Positions 46,201 through 56,148 are shown, numbered from the stretch's first letter. The stretch: 64,000 nt of DNA from Novipirellula herctigrandis (GCA_007859835.1 SJPJ01000001.1:409134-473133); one strand, 5' to 3'. Numbers and translations are program-made. Notes: generated by a model not told the origin, from the letters alone.

Positions 46201-48042
46201 ATGAGCACTCTATTTGTTGCACTCGCCTCGCTGATCGGCTTTGTGGTTGCCTACAACACCTACGGCCGTTGGCTTGCGACCCGTCTTTTCGGGCTCAGCA
46301 AAGACGCCATCGTCCCGAGTCACGCTTTGCGGGACGATGTGGACTTTATCCCGACACGTCGCTCCGTCATTTTCGGACACCATTTCACCAGCATCGCAGG
46401 AACTGGGCCGATCGTCGGTCCCGCATTAGCCGTTTTCTGGGGGTGGCTACCGGCACTATTGTGGGTAGTGTTTGGTTCGATTTTGATCGGCGGAGTGCAT
46501 GACATGGCCGCATTGGTGATCTCGCTACGCAATCGTGGCCAAACGATTGGCGAAACCGCAGGACGCTTGGTTTCCCCCCGCGCCAAAATACTATTTTTAA
46601 CCGTGTTGGCGTTGGCCCTTTCGATTGTCCTCGCGGTTTTTGGTCTTGTGATCGCGATCATCTTTGCGATTTACCCCGAGTCGGTGTTGAGCGTTTGGAT
46701 TGCGATGCCGGTAGCAATCGGAATTGGCATTTGGGTCTATCAACAGGGCGGACATTTGCTCGTCCCAAGCTTGATCGGATTGTTGGTTTTATATGGTGCC
46801 GTCTACGTAGGAGCCTATCTATTCCCAATCGAATTGGCGGCAAACGAATCGGGTTTCTTTACGCCGGTCGTGGTTTGGACGCTCTTGCTCTTGGTCTATG
46901 CCTTCGCCGCGTCGGTGTTACCCGTGTGGTTACTGCTGCAACCACGCGACTATATCAACAGCCACCAACTTTATATCGCATTGGGGCTATTGATCATCGG
47001 ACTTATGGTCGCGTCGGTGACCGGCAAAGCCGACCTCGTCGCTTCCGCACCCGCTATCGCAGACGCGGCGAGCGTGCCAGCAGACGCACCACCGATCTTG
47101 CCTTTCTTGTTCATCACGATTGCCTGCGGCGCTTGCAGCGGATTCCATTGCTTGGTCAGCAGCGGTACGACGAGCAAACAAATCGATTGTGAAACCGATG
47201 CACAAGCGGTCGGCTATGGTGCAATGTTGCTCGAAGGGGCATTGGCCGTATTGGTCATCTTGGCGTGTTGCGCCGGAGTCGGCATGGGCCCCGTCAAACG
47301 AACCACCGTCGACGGAGTTGGCGAGTATGCCAATGTGGTCGGCCAGAACGGCGAAGCGATCACGGGGAACGCAGCTTGGCGAACCTATTACCGATCGACG
47401 CGAGCTGACGGAACCCCAGGAGGATGGAGGGATCACAAATTGCCGCAAAAGTTGGCGGCGTTCATTGACGGCGGCGCTAACTTTTTGTCGATCCTCGGTT
47501 TACCATTGAAGTTTGCGATTGCAATCATGGCAGTACTGGTTGCTTGCTTCGCCGCGACTACGCTCGACACTGCGACCAGGCTCCAACGTTACGTGTTGCA
47601 AGAACTCGGCCATTCGCTGCACATCCGGCCGATGACCAACAAATATGTGGCAACCGGTTTCGCAGTCGCCGTCGCCGGCACGGTCGCACTCGGAGTGGGG
47701 GACAAACCCGGTACCGGCGGGATGGTACTTTGGCCTCTGTTTGGCGCGACCAATCAATTGCTCGCTGGGTTGGCGTTAATGGTGGCGTTGTTCTACTTGG
47801 TTCGACTTCGCAAACCGCTCGCCTTTGTGGCGATTCCGATGATATTCATGTTGGTCATGCCTGCTTGGGCAATGACTTACGATTTGATTTTTAATTGGAT
47901 CCCCGACCGGAGTTGGACATTGATCCTGTTTGGTTTTGGGATTTTGGGGCTACAAGCATGGATGGTGGTCGAGGGTGTTTCCATGTGGCGATCCGCAGCA
48001 AAACAGCTCGATTTGGAAGTCCCAGAGAAACCGGCAAATTGA
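46201..48042 (+). CDS. cstA: Carbon starvation protein CstA-family transporter (613 aa)
   Basis: A polytopic membrane protein beginning with TYGRWLATRLFGL, then VPSHALRDDVDFIPTRRSVIFGHHFTSIAGTGPIVGPALAVFWGW and GSILIGGVHDMAALVISLRN, highly characteristic of the CstA/BtsT (YjiY) family. These take up pyruvate or peptides on nutrient shortage. Its length, 613, is between short and E. coli (701) forms. No strong ribosome site is seen before the ATG. It is followed 123 bp later by trpS on the same strand. Confidence 0.9.
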   Translation: MSTLFVALASLIGFVVAYNTYGRWLATRLFGLSKDAIVPSHALRDDVDFIPTRRSVIFGHHFTSIAGTGPIVGPALAVFWGWLPALLWVVFGSILIGGVHDMAALVISLRNRGQTIGETAGRLVSPRAKILFLTVLALALSIVLAVFGLVIAIIFAIYPESVLSVWIAMPVAIGIGIWVYQQGGHLLVPSLIGLLVLYGAVYVGAYLFPIELAANESGFFTPVVVWTLLLLVYAFAASVLPVWLLLQPRDYINSHQLYIALGLLIIGLMVASVTGKADLVASAPAIADAASVPADAPPILPFLFITIACGACSGFHCLVSSGTTSKQIDCETDAQAVGYGAMLLEGALAVLVILACCAGVGMGPVKRTTVDGVGEYANVVGQNGEAITGNAAWRTYYRSTRADGTPGGWRDHKLPQKLAAFIDGGANFLSILGLPLKFAIAIMAVLVACFAATTLDTATRLQRYVLQELGHSLHIRPMTNKYVATGFAVAVAGTVALGVGDKPGTGGMVLWPLFGATNQLLAGLALMVALFYLVRLRKPLAFVAIPMIFMLVMPAWAMTYDLIFNWIPDRSWTLILFGFGILGLQAWMVVEGVSMWRSAAKQLDLEVPEKPAN

Positions 48043-48165
48043 AGGTGATGCCGTTTTCTATGGTCTGTACCCCGAATCACTAATGGTTCACAATATCGCC
48101 TTTCGCTGAGCGAACGACGACTCAACAATCACTCCCGAACAACCTCTTGATCTAGGTTCCCGTCC

Positions 48166-49128
48166 ATGCGTGTTCTTTCCGGTATCCAACCGACCGGTCG
48201 CCCCCATTGGGGAAACTTTTTTGGTGCAATCCATCAATACATTGATTTACAAGAAGAGAACGACGGTTTCTATTTCATCGCCGATCTACATGCGTTGACA
48301 ACCGTACGCGAAGCAGCGGAACTGCGCCAAAACACGCTCAACGCCGCGCTTGATCTATTGGCTCTGGGGCTCGATCCAAAGAAGGCGACTTTGTTTGTTC
48401 AATCGCATGTCCCCGAGGTGAGCGAATTGACTTGGCTACTGATGACCGGGACACCAATGGGATTGCTCGAACGATGCCATGCATACAAAGAAAAGAAAGC
48501 CAAGGGGATGACGGCGGATGCTGGGCTATTCACGTATCCAGTGTTAATGGCATCCGATATTTTGGCGTATGATTCCGAGATCGTGCCCGTTGGCCAAGAC
48601 CAAGTTCAGCATATTGAAGTCTGCCGCGATTTGGCGGGCAGCTTCAACCACACGTTCGGAGAGACGTTTGTCCTGCCCAACGCTAAGACGCTCGATCATG
48701 GTGCCAAAGTCCCCGGGACGGACGGCGAAAAGATGAGCAAAAGCTATGACAATACGCTTCCCTTGTTTGGAAATGTGAAGCAAATTCGCAAACAAATCAT
48801 GCGAATCACAACCGATAGCCGCGCGATGGAAGATCCCAAAGAACCCGAGCAGGATCATTTGTTCCAGCTTTATCGTTTGTTCTCCAGCAAGGACGACGTC
48901 GACAAGATGGCAGCAATGTACCGACGCGGCGGATTTGGATATGGCGAAGTGAAGAAGGCAGTCGCTGAGGCGAGCGAAACTTACTTTGCCGAGGCGCGAA
49001 GTCGCCGTGAAGAACTCGAAGCGAATCTGGATTATGTCCACGAAGTGCTGCGTGACGGTGCCGTTCGAGCGAGAGAAGTCGCAGCGAAAGTGCTCCGTCG
49101 CGCCCAAACCGCCTGTGGTTTGCGGTAA
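48166..49128 (+). CDS. trpS: Tryptophanyl-tRNA synthetase (320 aa)
   Basis: A class I synthetase: [18 protein letters not shown] contains the HIGH-equivalent HWGN, and [21 protein letters not shown] has KMSKS. The tryptophan-pocket block ([34 protein letters not shown]) is intact. The length of 320 is typical. It charges tRNA-Trp. Confidence 0.97.
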   Translation: MRVLSGIQPTGRPHWGNFFGAIHQYIDLQEENDGFYFIADLHALTTVREAAELRQNTLNAALDLLALGLDPKKATLFVQSHVPEVSELTWLLMTGTPMGLLERCHAYKEKKAKGMTADAGLFTYPVLMASDILAYDSEIVPVGQDQVQHIEVCRDLAGSFNHTFGETFVLPNAKTLDHGAKVPGTDGEKMSKSYDNTLPLFGNVKQIRKQIMRITTDSRAMEDPKEPEQDHLFQLYRLFSSKDDVDKMAAMYRRGGFGYGEVKKAVAEASETYFAEARSRREELEANLDYVHEVLRDGAVRAREVAAKVLRRAQTACGLR

Positions 49129-49398
49129 ACTAGAAGTGGTCACGCTATGATTGACCGCGCCATGTTAGCGTCCGGTTTCCTGCGCGGAACCTGTTGAAAT
49201 CGCGGGCTCGCATGCAATGGTTGATGGCGTGTTCGTCGAAATTGAATTTAGGAATTGAGGACGCAGCAATCGTCGTCAAGACGTTCGCTGATTCTCTGAG
49301 CAGGCCGAAACGATTGACGAGTTTCGCTACCCTAAAGTGATGAGTTGACGAAGCACTAGTACTGTCTCCTGAAACTTCCTTCTGGTGATAACAAACGT

Positions 49399-49785
49399 AT
49401 GGCGATCCTTGGAATCGGTACCGAAATTGTCGAATGTGTTCGCATCGCAAAGATGATCGAGACGCATGGCGAGCAGTTTCTGGAACGAGCCTACACGCCA
49501 AACGAAATCGAATACTGTGTAAAAACCGCGGACACGACCCAGCACTTCGCCACTCGTTGGGCGGCAAAAGAAGCGACGATGAAAGCTCTGCGGTGCCGTC
49601 ATCAGGGCGTTCGATGGACAGACATTGAAATCAACGTTTCGGCGGCCGAAGGACCTTCGATCTCACTATCAGGTGCTGCATCGCTTTGGGCTGAACACCG
49701 CGGAATCGAAAAAATACACATATCACTCGGAGCATGCCGTACTCACGCGACTGCTTACGTGATCGCCTCGGATGAAATGGATTGA
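49399..49785 (+). CDS. acpS: Holo-acyl-carrier-protein synthase (128 aa)
   Basis: MAILGIGTEIVECVRI begins the fold; FATRWAAKEATMKAL carries the conserved W-A-x-K-E-A motif, whose Glu binds magnesium. The other metal ligand, usually Asp in GTDIVE, is Glu here (GTEIVE). The enzyme transfers phosphopantetheine from CoA to acyl carrier protein. It lies 6 bp before the symporter gene, so the two are probably co-transcribed. The length is normal. Confidence 0.93.
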   Translation: MAILGIGTEIVECVRIAKMIETHGEQFLERAYTPNEIEYCVKTADTTQHFATRWAAKEATMKALRCRHQGVRWTDIEINVSAAEGPSISLSGAASLWAEHRGIEKIHISLGACRTHATAYVIASDEMD

Positions 49786-49791
49786 CGCTTT

Positions 49792-51288
49792 ATGCTTCGC
49801 CTAGCACTGCACTGGCAAATTCTGATTGGGATGTTGGTTGGTTCGATTATCGGCATTTCACTTAATGCAACCTGCTCTAGTAAAACCGTCCAATTGACTG
49901 CCGAAGATGGTTTGCCAACGGGCGTATCCACGGCCGAAGTGATCGATTCGAGTTCGTCGACAATCATTCGCTATACCGACAAGGACGGTACGACGACCGA
50001 GCGAACGGTTGACCCGGTTTCACAAGCCGAAGGTGTTTTTGCATCGATCGACACGTTGGAGACCGCGGACCCTGTTGCCGTTAGGATTTATTTAACGCAC
50101 GGCAAGAGCACGGCAAAACGAATTGGTGATTGGTTTGCAAGACTCGGCGGTTTGTTTCTACGGATGTTACAAATGGTTGCAGTCCCGTTGATTGTCACAT
50201 CGTTGACCACGGGCGTCATTGGCCTTGGATCGTCCGAAGGAATTGGCCGCATGTTCCGCCGTACCGTTCTTTACTATTTAGCCACAAGTATGTTGGCGAT
50301 TGGTACCGGTTTGCTTGCGGTCAACCTCGTTCGGCCTGGACTTCGAGTCGGGCAGGTCGAGAACGTCAATGTCCCTTCAACTGAATCCGAATCGCTTGTC
50401 GACGTACTGTTCCATCAACTTGAAGCGATGATTCCGGCCAACCCGCTTGGTGCTTTCGTTTCGCCGAATTACCTTTCGATCATCGCGTTTACGATTGCGT
50501 TTGCGTTGTTCTCGATTTCGGTTGGTGGACGCACCAAAGAATTTGTTGGCGATTTAGCGACCGCCGGCTTTGAAGTGATGATGGCGATGACGATGGCGAT
50601 CATTCGATTGGCGCCAATTGGGGTGTTTTTCTTGATCGCCGCAGTAACGGCAACTCAAGGGGTCGGTGTGTTCGGTTCATTGGCATGGTACGTCGTGGCC
50701 GTTTCGTTAGCACTTGGATGCCATGCCTGCGTGACGCTGCCATTGATTTTGAGATTCGTCGCCAAGCGAAGCCCGTTGGAATTTGCCAAACAAATGTCGC
50801 CGGCGTTATTAACCGCGTTTAGTAGCGCCAGCAGCAATGGCACGTTGCCGCTGACCATGTCCAGTGTCGAAGAACGTGCCGGGATTAGCAATCGAACCGG
50901 CTCATTCGTTTTACCCCTCGGGGCGACGATCAATATGGACGGCACGGCACTCTACGAAGCAGTCGCGGTGTTGTTTATCGCCCAACTGCATTTTGGATTC
51001 AATTTGCCCTTCAGCCAGCAGATCATCGTGGCGTTGACCGCATTGCTAGCCAGTGTCGGAGCGGCAGGCATTCCCCATGCAGGGCTTGTAATGATGTCGA
51101 TCATTTTGCACGCCGTTGGGCTTCCGATCGAAATGCAGGGAGTGATTTTAGCCGTCGACCGCGTCCTCGACATGGCCCGTACAGCGGTGAATGTATGGAG
51201 CGATTCGTGCGGATGTGCTGTTATTGAAACGCTCGAAGCACGCGATGCGATAAACGCGTCATACCGAGAACAGCAGCTCAATTCGTGA
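49792..51288 (+). CDS. Dicarboxylate/amino-acid:cation symporter (SDF/DAACS, 498 aa)
   Basis: The C-terminal half shows the family signature: AFSSASSNGTLPLTMSSVEE (serine-rich re-entrant loop), NRTGSFVLPLGATINMDGTALYEAV and ASVGAAGIPHAGLVMMSIIL. The family (GltP, DctA) moves glutamate, aspartate or C4-dicarboxylates with Na+ or H+. An unusual feature is about 90 extra residues between the first and second membrane helices (SKTVQLTAEDGLPTGV to LTHGKSTAKRIGD), polar and likely periplasmic. Substrate cannot be fixed by eye. Confidence 0.9.
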   Translation: MLRLALHWQILIGMLVGSIIGISLNATCSSKTVQLTAEDGLPTGVSTAEVIDSSSSTIIRYTDKDGTTTERTVDPVSQAEGVFASIDTLETADPVAVRIYLTHGKSTAKRIGDWFARLGGLFLRMLQMVAVPLIVTSLTTGVIGLGSSEGIGRMFRRTVLYYLATSMLAIGTGLLAVNLVRPGLRVGQVENVNVPSTESESLVDVLFHQLEAMIPANPLGAFVSPNYLSIIAFTIAFALFSISVGGRTKEFVGDLATAGFEVMMAMTMAIIRLAPIGVFFLIAAVTATQGVGVFGSLAWYVVAVSLALGCHACVTLPLILRFVAKRSPLEFAKQMSPALLTAFSSASSNGTLPLTMSSVEERAGISNRTGSFVLPLGATINMDGTALYEAVAVLFIAQLHFGFNLPFSQQIIVALTALLASVGAAGIPHAGLVMMSIILHAVGLPIEMQGVILAVDRVLDMARTAVNVWSDSCGCAVIETLEARDAINASYREQQLNS

Positions 51289-51509
51289 CATTGATGGCTG
51301 TCGAACCTTATCGCCGTTTCGAAGCAATGCTTTTGGTGTGGGCTGCATAACCGCTATAATGGCCCTGTTCGTCAAGTTCGTTGCGTTTCCATTTGCAGGA
51401 ATTCGCAATGTTGACTCGGGTTCGGCATTTCGGATGCTACACTGGGCGGAGTTGCTCTGGTTCTTCTGTTCAAGATCCAGAACGATCCGCGACTATTCTT
51501 GAATATTGA

Positions 51510-52802
51510 ATGCACCTACAATCTTTTCTACTCGTTATCGTTTCGCTTAGCTGTGGCTCTCTTCCACCGGGCGAAGTGCCATTTCCGCGGTCGATTCTTG
51601 CCACGGTCGGAATGGTAACTGCTTGGTGGATTCTGTGTCACGTCGCTGCGCGGACGACCGCTCGCCAAGTAGCAGCCGATCGAATTGATCCTATCGACGG
51701 AGCACGCTGGCTCGAAAAACAACTCGAAATTTTTCGTTGGCTCGCGATCGGTGTCGTTGTGATGTGTTTAGGCGGATTTGGTTTGGCCGCCAATCTTGAT
51801 ACCGCCACAGGTCCGTTGGGCAGCATCATTCAGAAGTCGATGTTCTTGCAATCGTTCGTATTACTGCTTCCGGCCGTCGCGTTATCAGCGGCAAGTTGGT
51901 CGGCCGAACATCGCTACGGCGTTTTGATGGGCTATGTCGATCATGGCGTCAAGAACCACCTTGCTTCAATCGTGCAATCGTTTCGCGGTTCCATGGCATG
52001 GCTAATTGTGCCGATCCTGGTACTACTAGGACTAGCTGATGGGATCACACAATTGCCACTGAGCGAAACCCAGGCGGCAATCACCATGGTCGTTCTTTCG
52101 CTTCTGTTCGTTTGCGCCGGTTTGCCTTGGCTGATTTCACGTGTATTCAAAACATCGCCAATGGACCCAGCGTCACAAACGTGGATCCACTCGCTGCTGA
52201 CCGCGACAGGCCTTCGTCGAACAAAAATCGCTCGCTGGCAAACCGGTGGCAACGCGTTCAATGCTCTGATCACGGGTTTTGTTCCGCCAATCCGCACATT
52301 GTTGTTGTCCGATCGATTGCTGGACGAATTGCCACGCGAACAAATTGCAATGGTGGTGCTACACGAGGCTGCTCATTTGCGTCGCCGTCACATGCCCATT
52401 CGAATGGTTGCAATCCTACCGGCTTGGGGCATCGGCACTCTCATCACTTACGCCGCTGGCAATGCGTCTTGGGGAACAACTGCTGGCAGTATTGCCGGGA
52501 TCGTGCTAACCATGGCAATATTGCGTCTTGTGGCCTATCGGACCGAGTTCGACGCCGATGTTCAAGCGTGCCGCTTGGCAGAACAAATTGCGCATCTCGT
52601 CGAGGACGTTCCCTCCGATTATGATGCCGCGTCACGAGCACTCAGTGATGCCTTACTTCGCGTCACGGCCGATCATCCGGAAACACGGCGTCGTACGTGG
52701 CTTCACCCGGGCGTCGTGGATCGCATTGACTTTGTGCGTCGCAATCGGATTGCACCAAAAATAAATAGTAGCACAGCGGGAACCATTGCAAACCCAGCGT
52801 AG
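51510..52802 (+). CDS. Membrane-bound M48-like zinc metalloprotease (430 aa)
   Basis: About six hydrophobic segments are followed by the zinc motif HEAAH (in MVVLHEAAHLRRRHMP, near residue 289) and the third ligand in RTEFDADVQACRLA (Glu, about 346), as in HtpX/CAAX-protease-type M48 peptidases. Such enzymes sit in the inner membrane and act in protein quality control. The N-terminal membrane domain is less conserved. The last 33 codons overlap the end of the convergent membrane-protein gene at 52703. It is probably monocistronic. Confidence 0.85.
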   Translation: MHLQSFLLVIVSLSCGSLPPGEVPFPRSILATVGMVTAWWILCHVAARTTARQVAADRIDPIDGARWLEKQLEIFRWLAIGVVVMCLGGFGLAANLDTATGPLGSIIQKSMFLQSFVLLLPAVALSAASWSAEHRYGVLMGYVDHGVKNHLASIVQSFRGSMAWLIVPILVLLGLADGITQLPLSETQAAITMVVLSLLFVCAGLPWLISRVFKTSPMDPASQTWIHSLLTATGLRRTKIARWQTGGNAFNALITGFVPPIRTLLLSDRLLDELPREQIAMVVLHEAAHLRRRHMPIRMVAILPAWGIGTLITYAAGNASWGTTAGSIAGIVLTMAILRLVAYRTEFDADVQACRLAEQIAHLVEDVPSDYDAASRALSDALLRVTADHPETRRRTWLHPGVVDRIDFVRRNRIAPKINSSTAGTIANPA

Positions 52803-53149
52803 GCATGGATCGAAACGAGCAAATGCATCGATTCGGTTGATGCGACGGGCAACATACAAACGAATACGGTCACAATCGCCAACAAACCGGTTACGACCGT
52901 CGCCCAGAAGCCGATATTTTCTAATTGGCTGGCCGAGCCGACAGCCTCACCGATGCAAAACGTTCGCATCAGCCACAGCACGGCTAACGCCGGAAGCACA
53001 AATACCAAAACGCCACTGGCCATCATATGGACCAACAACGTGTTCCCCATCAAATGAGAGCCCCACAGGACCGGCAGCGCCGTTAATGTTAGAACAGCAA
53101 CACTGGCCACCAGACCAAGCAGGCAAATTCGTTCGGCGAGTTTTATCAT
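52703..53149 (-). CDS. Four-helix membrane protein linked to heptahaem cytochrome (148 aa)
   Basis: Four hydrophobic helices are visible (from ICLLGLVASVAVLTLTALPVLW, LLVHMMASGVLVFVLPALAVLWL, FWATVVTGLLAIVTVFVCML and LLVSIHAYAGFAMVPAVLLFIF). His residues occur within or near helices 2 and 4 (LLVHMM, VSIHAY), which would suit haem b ligation, as in small cytochrome b subunits; this is inference. It lies 141 bp downstream of the multihaem cytochrome on the same strand and may be its quinol-oxidising membrane anchor. Its 3' end overlaps the M48 gene by 100 bp on the other strand. Confidence 0.65.
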   Translation of the reverse strand: MIKLAERICLLGLVASVAVLTLTALPVLWGSHLMGNTLLVHMMASGVLVFVLPALAVLWLMRTFCIGEAVGSASQLENIGFWATVVTGLLAIVTVFVCMLPVASTESMHLLVSIHAYAGFAMVPAVLLFIFGAIRLRRTKSMRSTTPG

Positions 53150-53290
53150 GAGGATTCTCTATCAATGCGATTAATTAGAAAGATGCTGACCTTCTACTGA
53201 GCAAATTTCAAAAACCAGATCGCTAGCTGCGATTCGTTTATCTGAAAAACATGGCAGTGGTTTACAAAGGCTCAACCACATTTTCAAAGC

Positions 53291-55537
53291 CTACGTAACG
53301 TTATTGCGACGATTGACCAAATTGGATGCAAGTGTGCCGATTCCAATCAACAAGGTGACACAGAGCACACCAATTGATCCTGCGATCAAGAATTTAAACA
53401 ACTTTCGACCGCCAAAAAGTTGGTTCCATAGCAACACTTGATTCGCGGAAGTTCCACGAACCTCTGCCATCGTGATCGCTGGCGTTTGGTCGGGCCCCGG
53501 ACCAACGGATTGCAACGTCGAATCGAAAATCACCGATCCATCGCTGTGACATTCTAAACATCCGCCAACGCCAAGCGACCATCCAGCCGGACGGACGCTG
53601 TGAGCAAGAGGCCAACTAACCATTTCGACCGCTTCAGAATTTTTGAGCTCGTTGGCGTCCATTTTTTCCAGGGATTCACCATCGGCAGCTAGCCGATAGA
53701 TAAACCCGCTTGAAACATAGACCGCTTGCTCGGCCTCGAGGGTGTCTTGCAGTCCCACTAGCGTTGCTGCCACTTTTTCGTTGAACAATTTTTCGCCAGC
53801 CACTTTTTGCGCAGCTGCCACTTTCGTCGCTTCCTCATCGGTCCATTCGTGTTCGCGAACGGATGATCGCTCTTCGCCAAGTACTTCCTTTAGCTCCGTT
53901 CGACTCAGTTGCGGTGTTACGAGTTCTTCGACAAACCCTTTGCGGACCCGAAGCGATTTGCGGGTCAGATCGTAGATCATTGATGGATCAATCGGCGTCA
54001 GAGCGCCGTCCACAACGGTTCCCCAAAATGCTGGCCATACCGCTCGTTGCGGGTATATTTTCCCGTCATCGTCGAGCCCATAGACGGGCGCGATTATGCG
54101 AGGCAACTCCTGGCCACTACGATGTTCTTTGACACCGAGTCCATGGGCAAAACTGGTCATCATTCCAATCGCTTCGCCACGTGAAATGGGGCCGCTGTGG
54201 CAAGCGGTACAAGCGAGTCGCTCGAAATGCACCGCAGGAAGCCCCGCATGCTCGGGCATTGGCGAACCGAGTCGGCCCGCTCGCGATGGAATCGCCGTTT
54301 CTCGAATGGACAATTCGACTTCTTGGTCGTTTCCAATGTGTTCAGGGCCAATGTGTTCCGGGCCAATGTGTTCAGGGCCAATGTGTTCAGGGCCAATGTG
54401 ACAACCGACGCAAGTCAATGTGTCCATAGCGACACGCACCGATGGATCGTCGTATTGGTCGCTTTCTCCTTCAAACCCGCGGACGATATTGTGATCGATT
54501 CCATTGCGATGACAATCGGAACATTGCATCCCCGCACGCAAGTGGACGTCTTGATCATGAATCCATCGAGACTCGATGCCATGCTCATCGACGGTCCTTT
54601 GACTGTGACATTGGAAACAGGCGTTGTTGGACGGATGACGTATCAAATCCATAAACACGGTTCCGTCCGGCGAAAACCGCCGAGCGTCGTATGTGACTTT
54701 TGGCAGCTTCGCTTGAATCGCTTCATCATCGGGGTCGGACCCATCCTTGATCCTCGACACATTGCCATCGATCGTCCCCAGTCGCAATCCTGCGGTCGCA
54801 GACCACGCGAAGTTCTCGTCGTCGATCGCGTCGCGACGAGCGTTGAAGTCATACACACTCGGGCTGGCATGACAAACCATGCAATCGATCTGTAGCACGC
54901 CACTCAATTTCCATCGTTCCGAGCGCGGATCATCAACAGCGGCAACCGATTCTTCGTTATTCTCTTCGCCATTGTCTTCTTCGCCATTGTCTTCTTCGCC
55001 CACCGCCGGAGTTTGATTAGCAGCAACACCACCACCTGGGATACGCCCGCCGAATTGGTGAGTCATTTCCCACGGCGAAACACCAAGATCGTTCGGATTA
55101 AACAAACCCTTCGAATCTCGGTAGGAAAGCGGCAATTGGGTTCCCGTTCGTGGTTCGGTCCAAATCCAAGGTTCGCCGCGCCGTCCGTCATTCGTACCAG
55201 GCAAAAACGCGTTGAAATGCCAACCGTGCGAAATCGTTTCGTAATCATGACACCGACCGCACGTCATCAACGGTGAATAGGGGGTTTCCGATTCCGCGGT
55301 GATCTTTTTATTGTCGTAGTCATACAAATCAATATGGTGCATCATCCGTGTGTCGCTGTCTGCACGCGAAAAACGGCTGTCGGCTGCATCACCATCGGTC
55401 GAAATCCCAACCGCGACGCACACAAATGCAACGCTTTGAAAGATAACAAATGGCAACTTTTTAGCCGGGAATCGTCGCTTGCTGCAAGAAACAGAACGGG
55501 ACGGAAAAAAGCATCGAAGGAAAGGAGAGGTGAGCAT
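53291..55537 (-). CDS. Heptahaem cytochrome c, membrane-anchored (748 aa)
   Basis: An N-terminal export signal (FVIFQSVAFVCVAVGIS) is followed by seven CxxCH haem sites: CGRCH (about 93), CMVCH, CFQCH, CSDCH, CVGCH, CTACH and CLECH. Just after CVGCH, GPEHI is repeated four times in tandem, and near residue 180 EEDNG is repeated. The C-terminus has one membrane helix (FLIAGSIGVLCVTLLIGIGTLAS) and a basic tail, so it is anchored with most of it in the periplasm. Role: electron transfer; partner and substrate unknown. No close resemblance to nitrite or hydroxylamine reductases was evident. Confidence 0.85.
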   Translation of the reverse strand: MLTSPFLRCFFPSRSVSCSKRRFPAKKLPFVIFQSVAFVCVAVGISTDGDAADSRFSRADSDTRMMHHIDLYDYDNKKITAESETPYSPLMTCGRCHDYETISHGWHFNAFLPGTNDGRRGEPWIWTEPRTGTQLPLSYRDSKGLFNPNDLGVSPWEMTHQFGGRIPGGGVAANQTPAVGEEDNGEEDNGEENNEESVAAVDDPRSERWKLSGVLQIDCMVCHASPSVYDFNARRDAIDDENFAWSATAGLRLGTIDGNVSRIKDGSDPDDEAIQAKLPKVTYDARRFSPDGTVFMDLIRHPSNNACFQCHSQRTVDEHGIESRWIHDQDVHLRAGMQCSDCHRNGIDHNIVRGFEGESDQYDDPSVRVAMDTLTCVGCHIGPEHIGPEHIGPEHIGPEHIGNDQEVELSIRETAIPSRAGRLGSPMPEHAGLPAVHFERLACTACHSGPISRGEAIGMMTSFAHGLGVKEHRSGQELPRIIAPVYGLDDDGKIYPQRAVWPAFWGTVVDGALTPIDPSMIYDLTRKSLRVRKGFVEELVTPQLSRTELKEVLGEERSSVREHEWTDEEATKVAAAQKVAGEKLFNEKVAATLVGLQDTLEAEQAVYVSSGFIYRLAADGESLEKMDANELKNSEAVEMVSWPLAHSVRPAGWSLGVGGCLECHSDGSVIFDSTLQSVGPGPDQTPAITMAEVRGTSANQVLLWNQLFGGRKLFKFLIAGSIGVLCVTLLIGIGTLASNLVNRRNNVT
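54333..54400. repeat. In-frame 15-bp tandem array in cytochrome gene
   Basis: Four and a half copies of CCAATGTGTTC(A/C)GGG run in frame (minus strand), encoding repeated GPEHI directly after the CVGCH haem motif. It is 15 bp like the array at 14484. Another 15-bp repeat coding for EEDNG lies near 54965-55000 in the same gene. Confidence 0.9.
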
Positions 55538-55628
55538 CGGCTTAGGACGGGTTCACGGGTTGTCGAGTCAGTATCATAATGACCGGGCGAGACACAGTTT
55601 ATAAACCATTTTCAATAGGGAAGCGACC

Positions 55629-56144
55629 ATGGGTAGATCAGGTGTTATCACGTTTAAGGGCAATCCAATGCATTTGGAAGGAGCCGATTTGGCAGTCGGA
55701 TCCACTGCGCCAGCGTTCACGGTTCATTACGCCGAAGCCGGCATTCAAACGCTGACACTCAACGACTTAAAGGGCAAACCTTCGATCATCAGCGTCGTGC
55801 CAAGCTTGGACACAGCGGTTTGTGCAATTCAAACCAAGCGGTTCAATGAAGAGCTTGGCGTCATGGGGGACAAAATCAATGCCGTGACGATTAGCCGCGA
55901 CCTACCGTTTGCGCAAGCACGGTTTTGTGGTGCCGAGGACGTCAAGATGCGAGCGGCGAGCGATTACCAAACGCACGCTTTCGGCACAGATTACGGAGTC
56001 ACGATCGAAGAACTGAAGCTACTAACCCGAGCCGTGATCGTGTTAGATAAGGATGGTGTGGTCAGCTACAAGGAAATCGTTCCCGAAGTGACGGACGAAC
56101 CGAACTATGCCGCCGCACTTGATGCGTTGAAGAAATTGGTGTAG
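55629..56144 (+). CDS. tpx: Thiol peroxidase, Tpx-type peroxiredoxin (171 aa)
   Basis: VITFKGNPMHLEG, GSTAPAFTVHYAE, then SVVPSLDTAVCAIQTKRFN with the peroxidatic Cys, and FCGAEDVKMRAAS with the resolving Cys, define Tpx. It reduces hydroperoxides, with thioredoxin as electron donor; trxB elsewhere in the window fits. A good GGAAGC ribosome site precedes the ATG. Its stop is only 4 bp from the end of the convergent coiled-coil gene. Confidence 0.95.
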   Translation: MGRSGVITFKGNPMHLEGADLAVGSTAPAFTVHYAEAGIQTLTLNDLKGKPSIISVVPSLDTAVCAIQTKRFNEELGVMGDKINAVTISRDLPFAQARFCGAEDVKMRAASDYQTHAFGTDYGVTIEELKLLTRAVIVLDKDGVVSYKEIVPEVTDEPNYAAALDALKKLV

Positions 56145-56148
56145 CCGT

